DNA from: Candidatus Hungatella pullicola
Lineage (GTDB): Bacteria; Bacillota; Clostridia; Lachnospirales; Lachnospiraceae
Direction: 5' to 3'
Length of the DNA stretch: 64,000 bases
Assembly (NCBI GenBank): GCA_019114305.1
Contig: DXFU01000048.1
Coordinates: forward strand, 1-64,000
Shown: positions 1 through 8,723 of the stretch, piece by piece
How the letters are laid out: each line of letters begins with the position of its first letter
Position numbering within the stretch: the first letter of the stretch is position 1
Position numbers and translations under genes: made by a program
Notes under the pieces: model-generated
Seen by the model: the letters and a program-made list of their open reading frames with translations, nothing else
Told to the model about the DNA's origin: nothing
Database searches by the model: none

Positions 1-1
1 T

Positions 2-742
2 TGTCAGAACAGTTTTGAAGGTATATTAAGCGGGGTGTCTAAGGCATGGACACAGCAGAAAGATTGGAAGAATGCAGAATTGCAGCTTGACGGCCAGGAA
101 CGTAATATGGAATTATTTTGTACCTATGAAAAGGTGGAAGAAGAGGAGGAAAGCGCAAATCAGGTTCTTAAGATAGTTTATAAGCGGACGTCAAAGGAGG
201 TTTGCCATCTTGCATGGAAAGAATCGTGCAGCAGGAATCCGGATAGGGCAGATGTGATTTACCGTTTTCTGTCTCAGGGAATATCATGTGGGAGGGGAAT
301 CGTCCATATGTTGCAGAATCCGGATGTGTACAGGATATTTCATGACTGCCGCCATATAGACAATGAAGCCCATCTGCTTACAGGATTTATCCGATTCAGT
401 GAAAGAGATGGAGGGCTGCTGGTGTCAGTCATCGGCCCGGAAAATGATGTTCTTCTGCTTTTAGCCCCCTTTTTTGCCGACCGGCTTCCGGAAGAAAACT
501 GGGTTATTTATGATGAGAAAAGGAAGAAGGCAGCTGTCCATCCAGCTGGGGGCACTTGGTTTTTGGCTTCGGATGTATGGGAACAGTGGGAAGAAAGCCT
601 TAAAAAGACGAAGAGACAGGAGAGTTATGAAGACCTTTGGAAGATTTTTCATCAGTCTATTGCCATCAGGGAGAGAGAGAATCCAGACTGTCAGAGAAGC
701 CATCTTCCTTTCAGGTACAGATCTTATATGACGGAATTTTGA
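2..742 (+). CDS. DUF4130 / TIGR03915-type DNA metabolism protein (5' partial)
   Basis: The reading frame is open from base 2 and reads CQNSFEGILSGVSKAW before the first GTG at 35. That resembles the N-terminal start of the TIGR03915/DUF4130 family, so the gene begins left of the window. The centre (ISCGRGIVHML, HLLTGFIRFSE, PFFADRLPEENWVIYDEKR) carries the conserved family blocks. In this family the gene normally pairs with a radical-SAM protein of the putative DNA modification/repair type, which would lie just upstream and is not visible. The biochemical role is unproven; a role in DNA repair or base processing is inferred from the family only. It ends 63 bases before the next gene, which has its own promoter. 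Confidence 0.75.
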   Translation, partial: CQNSFEGILSGVSKAWTQQKDWKNAELQLDGQERNMELFCTYEKVEEEEESANQVLKIVYKRTSKEVCHLAWKESCSRNPDRADVIYRFLSQGISCGRGIVHMLQNPDVYRIFHDCRHIDNEAHLLTGFIRFSERDGGLLVSVIGPENDVLLLLAPFFADRLPEENWVIYDEKRKKAAVHPAGGTWFLASDVWEQWEESLKKTKRQESYEDLWKIFHQSIAIRERENPDCQRSHLPFRYRSYMTEF

Positions 743-744
743 CC

Positions 745-773
745 TTGTTCGGCATTTTTCTCTGTGCTACAAT
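745..773 (+). promoter_or_regulatory. sigma-A promoter for the alpha/beta hydrolase
   Basis: TTGTTC (745-750) and TACAAT (768-773) are separated by exactly 17 bases. TGC directly before the -10 makes it an extended -10. It lies 32 bases ahead of the hydrolase start. Confidence 0.65.
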
Positions 774-805
774 AGTGCTTAGGACGAGAAGGAGGCTGGA
801 ATGTA

Positions 806-1750
806 ATGAAAAGAGAGGAGTATTATCTTCCATCCAGCGATGGAAGAAGCAAGATCCATATGGTATTGTGGAAGCCGGATGGACCGGTGCGGGCGGTCCT
901 TCAGATGAACCATGGAATGACAGAGCATATTATGAGATATGATTCTTTTGCCGGAGAGGCGGCAAAATCAGGAATTGCTGTGGTAGGGCATGATCATCTG
1001 GGCCATGGCACTACGGCAAAACAAGGGGATTTAGGCTATTTTTCACCTGAAAAAGGTCATATCTATTTAATCAAAGATATGAACAGGGTTAATTGCTGGA
1101 TGAGAAAACGTTATCCCGATTATCCATATTTTATGATGGGCCACAGTATGGGATCGTTTTTGCTTCGCAGGTATTTAACCATATATACAGGGCAGAAGCT
1201 GACCGGAGCCATTATCATGGGCACAGGCGATCCGGGGTTGGGAATCCTTGCTGCGGGAAAAGCAGTTGTAAAAGTGATTGCGGCCCTAAAAGGGGGCAGA
1301 TGCAGAAGTGCTTTGATTCATCAATTGGGAATTGGCAACTATAATCGTCAGTTCGCTCCCGTTCGAACTGGGAGTGACTGGCTGTCCAGAGATACGCTGT
1401 CTGTGGATCAGTTTTGTGCTGATCCTTTGTGTAATTTCCGATTTACTGCCGCCGCCTACAGAGATTTTTTCAATGTAATGCTGACATTAAAATTGGGACG
1501 GCACAGAAAAAGAATGTCTGCAGACCTGCCGATTTTGCTTATTTCTGGTGCAGAAGATCCTGTGGGAGACTTTGGACGGGGAGTAGAAAGAGTATACAAA
1601 CAATATAAGAGAAACGGCACCAAAGACATCCAGATAATGCTTTATCCAGATGATCGGCATGAGATTTTAAATGAGCTGAACAAGAAAGAGGTTTATCAGG
1701 ATATTATAAACTGGATTTTTGCTCATTGTACAGACTGCCTTTGCTTTTAA
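806..1750 (+). CDS. alpha/beta hydrolase, monoacylglycerol lipase / lysophospholipase-like
   Basis: This 314-residue protein has the Hydrolase_4 (serine aminopeptidase S33-like) layout. An oxyanion region (MNHGMTEH) comes near residue 35, a nucleophile elbow GHSMGS puts Ser at residue 114, and acid and base candidates are Asp251 (GAEDPVGD) and His285 (DDRHEIL). There is no signal peptide or membrane segment, so it is probably cytosolic. The likely substrate class is acylglycerols or lysophospholipids, but specificity cannot be read from sequence. The ATG at 806 follows an AAGGAGG-type ribosome site. It has its own extended -10 promoter and looks monocistronic. Confidence 0.8.
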   Translation: MKREEYYLPSSDGRSKIHMVLWKPDGPVRAVLQMNHGMTEHIMRYDSFAGEAAKSGIAVVGHDHLGHGTTAKQGDLGYFSPEKGHIYLIKDMNRVNCWMRKRYPDYPYFMMGHSMGSFLLRRYLTIYTGQKLTGAIIMGTGDPGLGILAAGKAVVKVIAALKGGRCRSALIHQLGIGNYNRQFAPVRTGSDWLSRDTLSVDQFCADPLCNFRFTAAAYRDFFNVMLTLKLGRHRKRMSADLPILLISGAEDPVGDFGRGVERVYKQYKRNGTKDIQIMLYPDDRHEILNELNKKEVYQDIINWIFAHCTDCLCF

Positions 1751-2016
1751 TCTGCGCCGGTCATAAGAGCTGAGGCTGAAGGCTGTATGATCCGTGTACT
1801 TCCTTCTGATGCCTTTCTGAAAGAAAGGGAAGAGAGGTATCAGAAGGGGAGAGAGGCCGACGCAACCAGTGAGAAACTGCTTGATTTTTTCATAAGAATC
1901 AGTTATTCTAAAAGCAACATTCATTGTTCCGCATAACCGCGGATATCTCTAATTTCTATTATCATTTTTTATCTGATTTCCCATTACAATACAATAACAT
2001 AATGCGAGGTGGTTGG
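1751..2016. other. intergenic region with nested inverted repeat
   Basis: There is no credible gene in these 266 bases. CCTTCTGAT (1802-1810) pairs with ATCAGAAGG (1839-1847), and an inner CTTTCT/AGAAAG hairpin sits inside. No T tract follows on either strand, so it is not a standard terminator. An open frame can be read through from 1924 into comM, but it has no ribosome site. Confidence 0.4.
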
Positions 2017-3558
2017 TTGTTCAGTAAAGTTTACACTGTGGGTATTGCAGGAGTAAAGAGCTGTGAAATTTCTATTGAGAGCGATGTAAGCGATGGTCTG
2101 CCTGGCTGGTGTCTGGTTGGTTATTTATCCTCTGAAGTGAGAGAGGCTCAGGACAGAGTAAGAACAGCATTGAGAAACTGTGGTTTCTATCTTCCTGCGA
2201 AAAAGATTACCATTAACTTGTCCCCTGCCGACATAAGAAAAGAGGGCACAGCCTTTGATCTTCCTATGGCAGTATCGGTTCTTTCAGCAGGAGGACTGTT
2301 ATCCTGTACGGATCTGGATCAATGCTGCTTTTCCGGCGAACTTGGATTGAACGGAGAGATTAAGCCAGTTCGAGGCGCACTTCTTATTGCCCAGAAGGCC
2401 AGAGAGTCGGGAAAAAGGTTTTGTTTTCTTCCCATACAGAATAGGAAGGAAGGTTTGGCGGCAGGCGGGATTGGGATTGTAGGAGTTTCCCATCTCAAGG
2501 AGGCGGTTTCTTATTTAAGGGGTGAGAAGGCGCTGCCGGAAAAAATGGATCTCCCCTGTAAGGAGGAGTATCCGGTTTTTTATGATGTGGATTTTTCGGA
2601 GGTAAAAGGGCAGCTGCTTCTGAGAAGGGCAGCCGAAATAGCGGCGGCAGGGATGCACAATCTTCTGCTTATTGGTCCGCCGGGAACAGGGAAGACTATG
2701 ATCGCAAGGAGAATTCCCACTATTATGCCCACTTTGTCTATGAAAGAGAATATAGAAATATCAGTGGTTTACAGCATAAGCGGTCTCCTTCCGGAAGGGC
2801 GTCCTCTTTTGTCAAAAAGACCTTTTCGAAGTCCTCATCACACCATCAGCACACAGGCTTTGACAGGGGGAGGGAGAATTCCTAAACCAGGAGAGATTTC
2901 TCTGGCTTCCAGAGGCGTGCTGTTTTTAGACGAACTGCCGGAATTTTCCAGAACAGCCATAGAAGCGTTAAGGCAGCCTTTGGAAGAGAGAAGAATTGTT
3001 ATATCCAGAATCTATGGTTCTTATGAGTTTCCTGCAAATGGAATGTTTGTGGCTGCAATGAATCCATGTCCCTGCGGATTTTATCCACAGAGTCAATGTA
3101 CTTGTTCAGAACTCCAAGTAAGAAAATATTTGAATAAAATTTCCAAGCCTCTGCTGGACCGAATTGATATTTCTGTGGAGGCTGCTCCTGTGGCATATGA
3201 GGAGATGTATAGAGGAAAGGAGGGAGAGTCTTCCGCCTGCATGAGAGGCAGAGTGGAGAGGGCCAGTACCATACAGGAAAAGCGTTTTCGCGGAACAGAC
3301 ATTTATTTTAACAGCCAGATGAAGGGAACTCTTATAAAAGAGCATTGCAGACTTGGTACAGAAGAAGAAAGATATTTAGAAAGAGTATTTCAAAGTCAGA
3401 AACTTAGCGCCAGGGGATATGAAAAAATATTGAAGGTGTCCAGAACAATTGCTGATCTGGAAGAAAGCCCGGATATCCGCACCAGACATTTGGCGGAAGC
3501 CAGCGGATACTGCGGCCTAATGGAAAAATATTGGGGAGGAGCCATTGGAAGAGACTAG
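2017..3558 (+). CDS. comM: YifB/ComM-type Mg-chelatase-like AAA+ ATPase
   Basis: A 513-residue AAA+ protein of the YifB/ComM family, close to the usual length. The N-terminal ChlI-like domain starts FSKVYTVGIAG. Walker A GPPGTGKT is at about residues 220-227 and Walker B VLFLDELPEF at about 301-310, followed by a Cys-rich loop (NPCPCGFYPQSQCTC) and a C-terminal Mg-chelatase-like helical domain. In Gram-negative bacteria ComM is a helicase that promotes branch migration during natural transformation. Here it sits directly before dprA, which supports a link to DNA uptake or recombination. I chose TTG at 2017 because GAGGTGG lies just before it and the family starts MFSKVY. ATG at 2002 is the alternative. 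Confidence 0.85.
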   Translation: MFSKVYTVGIAGVKSCEISIESDVSDGLPGWCLVGYLSSEVREAQDRVRTALRNCGFYLPAKKITINLSPADIRKEGTAFDLPMAVSVLSAGGLLSCTDLDQCCFSGELGLNGEIKPVRGALLIAQKARESGKRFCFLPIQNRKEGLAAGGIGIVGVSHLKEAVSYLRGEKALPEKMDLPCKEEYPVFYDVDFSEVKGQLLLRRAAEIAAAGMHNLLLIGPPGTGKTMIARRIPTIMPTLSMKENIEISVVYSISGLLPEGRPLLSKRPFRSPHHTISTQALTGGGRIPKPGEISLASRGVLFLDELPEFSRTAIEALRQPLEERRIVISRIYGSYEFPANGMFVAAMNPCPCGFYPQSQCTCSELQVRKYLNKISKPLLDRIDISVEAAPVAYEEMYRGKEGESSACMRGRVERASTIQEKRFRGTDIYFNSQMKGTLIKEHCRLGTEEERYLERVFQSQKLSARGYEKILKVSRTIADLEESPDIRTRHLAEASGYCGLMEKYWGGAIGRD

Positions 3559-4675
3559 AAATCAGCAGCAGGCTGAAAAAATGGAAATGGAAAAAGGTTA
3601 TTTATACTGGCTGTTGCAGCTTCCATGGATGGGAGCCGTGACTCTGCTTAAGCTTTATAAAGTATTTGGAAGCTATGAATGTGTATATTATATAGAAGAA
3701 ACTGACTGGAAAAAAGCAGGAGTGCTGGAAGAAAGAAAATGGAAGGAAATTTTGAAATGGCGTCCTTATGTTTCCCGGTGTTTGGAAGAATTGCAATCTC
3801 TTGATCAAAAAAATATTCATTTTATCCCATTTTGGGATGAAAGATATCCCAAACGTTTGCTTCAGCTTTATGATTTTCCTGCAGGGCTTTTTCTCAAGGG
3901 AAAACTTCCTGACAGCAGTGCGCCTACGGCAGCGGTGATTGGGGCAAGAAACTGCACCAACTACGGAAGGCAGACAGCAGCCTATATGGCAAGAACACTG
4001 GCAGAACAGGGGATTGTTATTGTCAGCGGCTTGGCAAGAGGGGCAGACGGAGCGGCACATCAGGGAGCCTTGGAAGGCGGGGGAAAGACTTTGGCTGTAT
4101 TAGGAAGCGGAATTGATATATGTTATCCAAAGGAGAATTATCCTCTGTACAGGAAGCTAGAGACTGAGGGGGCTATTCTCTCAGAATATCCTCTCTCCTG
4201 TCCTCCAAGGGCCTGTAATTTCCCTATGAGAAACAGAATCATAAGCGGCCTGTCAGATGTTATATTAGTAACGGAGGCCAGGGAAAAAAGCGGAACTTTA
4301 ATTACGGTTAGTTTAGGACTGGAACAGGGAAAGGAGATTTTTGCTCTTCCAGGAAGAATTACAGATCCTTTAAGTGCCGGCTGCAACAGACTGTTACGAG
4401 AGGGGGCGAATCCCCTCTTGTCTCCAGACGATGTATTGGAATATTTCTCTATGGCTTATGATAAAATGTTAAGAGTTCATGAAAAAAATGAGAACGGGCT
4501 TGCCAAAAAAGAAAAAATGGTGTATAGTTGCCTCGATTTGCATCCAAGGAGTCTGGAAGAAATAGTTATGAAAAGCGGGTTATCCATAGGTGAATGTATG
4601 GATATCCTTATAAAGCTGGAGTATCAGGGATACATTCTCCAGACCTCCTATCAATATTATGGTAAGAAACTATAA
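3545..4675 (+). CDS. dprA: DNA processing protein DprA
   Basis: This 376-residue DprA/Smf protein loads RecA onto incoming single-stranded DNA. The Rossmann-like core carries the hallmark blocks GARNCTNYGR, SGLARGADGAAH, AVLGSGIDICYP, FPMRNRIISGLSD and SGTLITV at about residues 125-285. A winged-helix tail follows (HPRSLEEIVMKSGLS). The start is TTG at 3545 behind GGGGAGGA and overlaps the end of comM by 14 bases, indicating translational coupling. The gene ends 15 bases before topA. The comM-dprA-topA order is common in Firmicutes. Confidence 0.93.
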   Translation: MEETRNQQQAEKMEMEKGYLYWLLQLPWMGAVTLLKLYKVFGSYECVYYIEETDWKKAGVLEERKWKEILKWRPYVSRCLEELQSLDQKNIHFIPFWDERYPKRLLQLYDFPAGLFLKGKLPDSSAPTAAVIGARNCTNYGRQTAAYMARTLAEQGIVIVSGLARGADGAAHQGALEGGGKTLAVLGSGIDICYPKENYPLYRKLETEGAILSEYPLSCPPRACNFPMRNRIISGLSDVILVTEAREKSGTLITVSLGLEQGKEIFALPGRITDPLSAGCNRLLREGANPLLSPDDVLEYFSMAYDKMLRVHEKNENGLAKKEKMVYSCLDLHPRSLEEIVMKSGLSIGECMDILIKLEYQGYILQTSYQYYGKKL

Positions 4676-4690
4676 GGTAAGGAGTTTGGT

Positions 4691-6769
4691 ATGGCGAACT
4701 GTTTAGTAATTGTAGAGTCACCAGCTAAGGTGAAGACGATTAAGAAATTTTTGGGGACCAGCTATGAGGTAGATGCATCGAATGGCCACGTAAGAGACCT
4801 TCCCAAAAGTAAAATGGGGATTGATATAGAAGATGATTTTGAGCCAAAGTATATTACAATCAGAGGAAAAGGCGATATTCTGGCTAAGCTCAGGAAGGAA
4901 GTAAAAAAGGCTGATAAAATATATTTGGCAACGGACCCGGACCGGGAAGGAGAAGCTATTTCCTGGCATCTGATGAAAGCACTGAAGTTAGATGAACTTT
5001 CATCGAAACAGGTGTACAGAATAAGCTTTAATGAGATTACCAAGAACGCTGTAAAGGCTTCTCTTAAGGCTCCAAGAACCATTGACATGAATCTGGTAGA
5101 TGCTCAGCAGGCCAGAAGGGTGCTGGATCGTATGGTAGGATATATGATCAGTCCACTTCTTTGGGCAAAGGTAAAACGGGGGCTCAGTGCAGGCAGAGTG
5201 CAGTCTGCGGCTTTGCGCATGATCTGTGACCGGGAAGAGGAAATCAACGCATTTATTCCAGAGGAGTATTGGAATCTGGAAGCCAGTTTGAAGCAGCCGG
5301 GCAGCAAGAAGAATTTGACAGCCAAGTTTTACGGCACCAGAGACGGCAAGATGTCCATTCATCACAAAGAGGAACTGGACCAAATTCTTCAGGGACTGGA
5401 AGGTCAGTCTTATGTAGTGGAAGAACTGAAAAAGGGTGAGAGAGTGAAGAAGTCTCCGATTCCTTTTACAACCAGTACTCTTCAGCAGGAGGCCTCAAAA
5501 GTCCTTAACTTTTCCACTCAGAAGACTATGAGGCTGGCCCAGCAGCTGTATGAAGGAGTGGAAGTAAAGGGAAGAGGCACAGTGGGTCTTATTACTTATT
5601 TAAGAACAGACTCTACAAGAATTGCTGAAGAAGCGGACAAGGCAGCCAGGGAATATATTCAGGAACAATATGGAGATAAATACGTAGTGCAGGGGGAACA
5701 GGTAAAAAAGGGAGGAGCTAAAATTCAGGATGCTCATGAGGCTATCCGCCCCACAGACATTACCTTAACTCCAGCCCAGGTGAAGGAATCTCTGCAGAGA
5801 GATCTGTTCCGCCTGTATCAGCTGATTTGGAAACGCTTTACAGCCAGCCGTATGCAGCCGGCTGTTTACGAGACTACGTCTGTGAAGGTTGGAGCAGGAG
5901 AGTATCTGTTTACTTTATCCGCCTCAAGATTGTCCTTTGATGGATTTATGTCCGTATATGTCCAGGAAGATGATAAGGAAGAAAATAATATGCTTTTGGG
6001 AAAGCTGGAGAAAGGAACGGCGCTCAGTCTTGACAAGCTGGAAAGCAGTCAGCATTTTACCCAGCCGCCGTCTCATTTTACGGAAGCGTCTTTGGTTAAA
6101 GCTATGGAAGAGCAGGGGATCGGCCGTCCAAGTACCTATGCGCCCACCATCACAACTATCTTAGCCAGAAGATATGTGGCAAAAGAAAATAAAAATCTTT
6201 ATGTAACTGAGCTGGGAGATGTGGTAAACCAGATTATGAAGAAAAGCTTTCCAAGCATTGTGGATATTACATTTACTGCCAATTTGGAGTATTTGCTGGA
6301 TAAAGTTGGAGATGGGTCTGTACAGTGGAAAACAGTGGTACGTAATTTTTATCCCGATTTAAAAGAGGCGGTTGACAAGGCTCAGGAGGAGCTGGAATCT
6401 GTTACCATTGCCGATGAAGTCAGCGATGAAGTCTGCGATGTCTGCGGGCGGCAGATGGTAATAAAATATGGTCCACATGGCAAATTCCTGGCGTGCCCAG
6501 GCTTCCCGGAGTGTAAGAATACGAAGCCCTATCTGGAAAAAATAGGGGTTCCTTGTCCGAAATGCGGTAAGGAAGTAGTCATTAAGAAGACGAAAAAAGG
6601 CAGAATATATTATGGCTGTGAGGCGAACCCGGATTGTGATTTCATGTCCTGGCAGAAACCTTCCACAGTTAAATGCCCGCGATGCGGAGCCTATATGGTT
6701 GAAAAAGGCAGCAAGCTTCTCTGCTCTGATCAGCAGTGTGGTTACAGCATGAATAAAGAAGTAAAATAG
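4691..6769 (+). CDS. topA: DNA topoisomerase I (type IA)
   Basis: The 692-residue enzyme relaxes negative supercoils by single-strand passage. The Toprim domain is N-terminal (VIVESPAK, then ATDPDREGE near residue 85). The catalytic tyrosine is Tyr303 in LITYLRTDSTR, and the gate region includes GIGRPSTYAPT. Three C-terminal zinc ribbons are visible (CDVCGR..CPGFPEC; CPKCGK..CEANPDC; CPRCGA..CSDQQC) for DNA binding. It lies 15 bases after dprA with a weak GGTAAGGAG ribosome site. Length and domain order are normal for Firmicutes. Confidence 0.96.
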   Translation: MANCLVIVESPAKVKTIKKFLGTSYEVDASNGHVRDLPKSKMGIDIEDDFEPKYITIRGKGDILAKLRKEVKKADKIYLATDPDREGEAISWHLMKALKLDELSSKQVYRISFNEITKNAVKASLKAPRTIDMNLVDAQQARRVLDRMVGYMISPLLWAKVKRGLSAGRVQSAALRMICDREEEINAFIPEEYWNLEASLKQPGSKKNLTAKFYGTRDGKMSIHHKEELDQILQGLEGQSYVVEELKKGERVKKSPIPFTTSTLQQEASKVLNFSTQKTMRLAQQLYEGVEVKGRGTVGLITYLRTDSTRIAEEADKAAREYIQEQYGDKYVVQGEQVKKGGAKIQDAHEAIRPTDITLTPAQVKESLQRDLFRLYQLIWKRFTASRMQPAVYETTSVKVGAGEYLFTLSASRLSFDGFMSVYVQEDDKEENNMLLGKLEKGTALSLDKLESSQHFTQPPSHFTEASLVKAMEEQGIGRPSTYAPTITTILARRYVAKENKNLYVTELGDVVNQIMKKSFPSIVDITFTANLEYLLDKVGDGSVQWKTVVRNFYPDLKEAVDKAQEELESVTIADEVSDEVCDVCGRQMVIKYGPHGKFLACPGFPECKNTKPYLEKIGVPCPKCGKEVVIKKTKKGRIYYGCEANPDCDFMSWQKPSTVKCPRCGAYMVEKGSKLLCSDQQCGYSMNKEVK

Positions 6770-6790
6770 ATAATTATTAATAAAATCGAA

Positions 6791-6805
6791 AATCTTCAAA
6801 AAACT
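6791..6805 (+). promoter_or_regulatory. candidate CodY box upstream of codY
   Basis: These 15 bases match the published CodY consensus AATTTTCWGAAAATT at 12 positions. The site lies just upstream of a weak promoter-like pair, TTGTTA (6807-6812) and TAATAT (6830-6835), spaced 17. CodY autoregulation is known in other Firmicutes, but the region is very AT-rich and a chance match is possible. Confidence 0.35.
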
Positions 6806-6894
6806 ATTGTTATTTGCAAAAAATAGTGTTAATATTTAAATATTAGAAGGGGTATTTTGAGCTTTCCTATAATTTCTTAAGGAGGTTTTCGATT

Positions 6895-7710
6895 ATGAGC
6901 GTTCAATTGTTGGACAAAACAAGAAAAATCAATAAGTTATTGCATAACAACAATTCACACAAAGTTGTATTCAACGATATCTGCCAGGTTTTAAGCGGAA
7001 TCTTGAATTCAAACGTCCTCGTAATCAGTAAAAAGGGCAAAGTATTAGGCGTAGCTATCTGCCCGGAGGTAGAGGAAATTCAGGAACTGATAGAAGATCA
7101 GGTAGGCGGCTATGTGGATAGTATGCTGAATGAGCGCCTTCTCAGCATTTTGTCTACAAAGGAAAATGTGAATTTGGAAACTTTAGGCTTTACGGAAGAA
7201 GATATCAAAAAATATCAGGCAATTATTACCCCTATTGATATAGCAGGAGAGCGTCTGGGAACGTTGTTTATTTACAAGTCAGATACTCAGTATGATATTG
7301 ATGATATTATTCTAAGTGAATATGGAACCACAGTTGTGGGGCTGGAGATGATGCGTTCCGTTAATGAGGAGAATGCAGAGGAAACCAGAAAAGTTCAGAT
7401 AGTCAAGTCTGCTATTAGTACCCTTTCATTCTCTGAGTTGGAAGCAATTACCCATATTTTTGATGAATTAGACGGTAATGAAGGTATTCTGGTTGCCAGC
7501 AAGATTGCGGACCGGGTTGGAATAACCAGATCAGTAATTGTGAATGCACTTCGTAAATTTGAAAGTGCCGGGGTGATTGAATCCAGATCCTCTGGTATGA
7601 AAGGAACTTATATAAAAGTCCTCAACGATGTAGTATTTGATGAGTTGAAAGCTATCAAAGCCAGTAACGGAAAGAATGCAGCCGGACACAGAGAAATGAA
7701 AGAAATGTAA
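6895..7710 (+). CDS. codY: GTP/branched-chain amino acid sensing repressor CodY
   Basis: CodY is a global repressor that senses branched-chain amino acids and GTP and adjusts metabolism to nutrient supply. The N-terminal GAF domain (residues about 1-160) holds FNDICQVLSGILNSNVLVIS. The C-terminal winged helix has the characteristic IADRVGITRSVIVNALRKFE and the GMKGTYIKVLN tail. At 271 residues it is about 10 longer than the Bacillus protein, the excess being a C-terminal tail. ATG at 6895 follows a strong AAGGAGG. A terminator at 7718 separates it from rpsB. Confidence 0.95.
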   Translation: MSVQLLDKTRKINKLLHNNNSHKVVFNDICQVLSGILNSNVLVISKKGKVLGVAICPEVEEIQELIEDQVGGYVDSMLNERLLSILSTKENVNLETLGFTEEDIKKYQAIITPIDIAGERLGTLFIYKSDTQYDIDDIILSEYGTTVVGLEMMRSVNEENAEETRKVQIVKSAISTLSFSELEAITHIFDELDGNEGILVASKIADRVGITRSVIVNALRKFESAGVIESRSSGMKGTYIKVLNDVVFDELKAIKASNGKNAAGHREMKEM

Positions 7711-7717
7711 GAGCAAA

Positions 7718-7747
7718 GGAGCGGAGAACAGATCTGCTCCTTTTTTC
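7718..7747 (+). terminator. codY terminator
   Basis: GGAGC (7718-7722) pairs with GCTCC (7736-7740) and is followed directly by TTTTTT. Confidence 0.7.
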
Positions 7748-7762
7748 TTGCGAAAAAAAAGC

Positions 7763-7791
7763 TTGCAGAAAGAAATAAGTTATGCTATACT
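7763..7791 (+). promoter_or_regulatory. rpsB promoter
   Basis: TTGCAG (7763-7768) and TATACT (7786-7791) are spaced 17, with TGC before the -10 (extended -10). Transcription would start near 7798, leaving a leader of about 105 nt before rpsB. I see no leader motif I can name, though an autoregulatory r-protein leader is possible. Confidence 0.75.
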
Positions 7792-7903
7792 CGAAAAGCT
7801 TACTAAAAATCACGTCTGTGGATTCTGACAGAAGGTGCCCCGAAAGCGGTCTCTGCGGAAGTATAAGAAACAGGCGGAAGAAAAAACCAAATGGAGGTAT
7901 GAC

Positions 7904-8644
7904 ATGAGCGTTATTTCAATGAAGCAGTTGCTGGAGGCTGGTGTACACTTTGGACATCAGACAAGAAGATGGAACCCTAAGATGGCTCCTTACATTTACA
8001 CAGAAAGAAACGGCATCTATATTATCGACTTACAGAAGTCTGTAGTAAAGGTAGATGAGGCATACAAGGCTGTTGCTGATATTGCGGCAGAGGGCGGCAA
8101 GATCCTTTTTGTTGGTACTAAGAAGCAGGCTCAGGATGCGATCAAGACAGAAGCAGAGCGCTGCGGCATGTACTATGTAAACGAAAGATGGTTAGGCGGT
8201 ATGCTTACCAACTTTAAGACAATCCAGTCCAGAATTGCCAGATTAAAAGAAATCGAGGCTATGTCTGAGGATGGAACTTTTGATGTCCTTCCTAAGAAAG
8301 AAGTTACAGCTCTTAAGAAAGAGTGGGAAAAGCTGGAGAAGAATCTGGGCGGAATTAAAGATATGAAAAAGATCCCGGATGCTATCTTTGTAGTAGATCC
8401 TAAGAAGGAGAGAATCTGTGTTCAGGAAGCTCATACACTGGGGATTCCGTTGATCGGTATTGCTGATACTAACTGTGATCCGGAAGAGCTTGATTATGTG
8501 ATTCCAGGTAACGATGATGCAATCAGAGCAGTTAAGCTGATTGTTTCCAAAATGGCTGACGCAGTAATCGAAGCAAATCAGGGTGAGGCAATCGCTGAAG
8601 AGGCAGAAGCAGTTGAAGAGACAGAGGAGACTGTAGAGGCCTAA
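7904..8644 (+). CDS. rpsB: 30S ribosomal protein S2
   Basis: This is a 246-residue S2 with the typical start [27 protein letters not shown] and the blocks [11 protein letters not shown] and [12 protein letters not shown]. It has a Glu-rich C-terminal tail, as in many clostridia. S2 binds late on the head of the 30S subunit. The frame stays open upstream to 7835, but ATG at 7904 is preceded by ATGGAGG and gives the family N-terminus, so the upstream codons belong to the leader. It is paired with tsf as in most bacteria. Confidence 0.97.
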   Translation: MSVISMKQLLEAGVHFGHQTRRWNPKMAPYIYTERNGIYIIDLQKSVVKVDEAYKAVADIAAEGGKILFVGTKKQAQDAIKTEAERCGMYYVNERWLGGMLTNFKTIQSRIARLKEIEAMSEDGTFDVLPKKEVTALKKEWEKLEKNLGGIKDMKKIPDAIFVVDPKKERICVQEAHTLGIPLIGIADTNCDPEELDYVIPGNDDAIRAVKLIVSKMADAVIEANQGEAIAEEAEAVEETEETVEA

Positions 8645-8659
8645 TTGTTCAGAAGAGGG

Positions 8660-8695
8660 ATGCTTCGGCCTGCAAAAGCGGGTTGAAGCATTTTT
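8660..8695 (+). terminator. rpsB-tsf attenuator hairpin
   Basis: ATGCTTC pairs with GAAGCAT, with an inner CCTGC/GCGGG stem (one G-T pair) and an AAAA loop, followed by TTTTT. It lies between two co-oriented genes, so it probably acts as a leaky terminator that lowers tsf transcript relative to rpsB. Confidence 0.65.
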
Positions 8696-8723
8696 GCAAA
8701 GAAGAATCATGGAGGGAAAACAG

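Noticed and set aside
1924..2016. N-terminal extension of comM
   Set aside because: It has no ribosome site, and the family starts at MFSKVY, matching the TTG at 2017.
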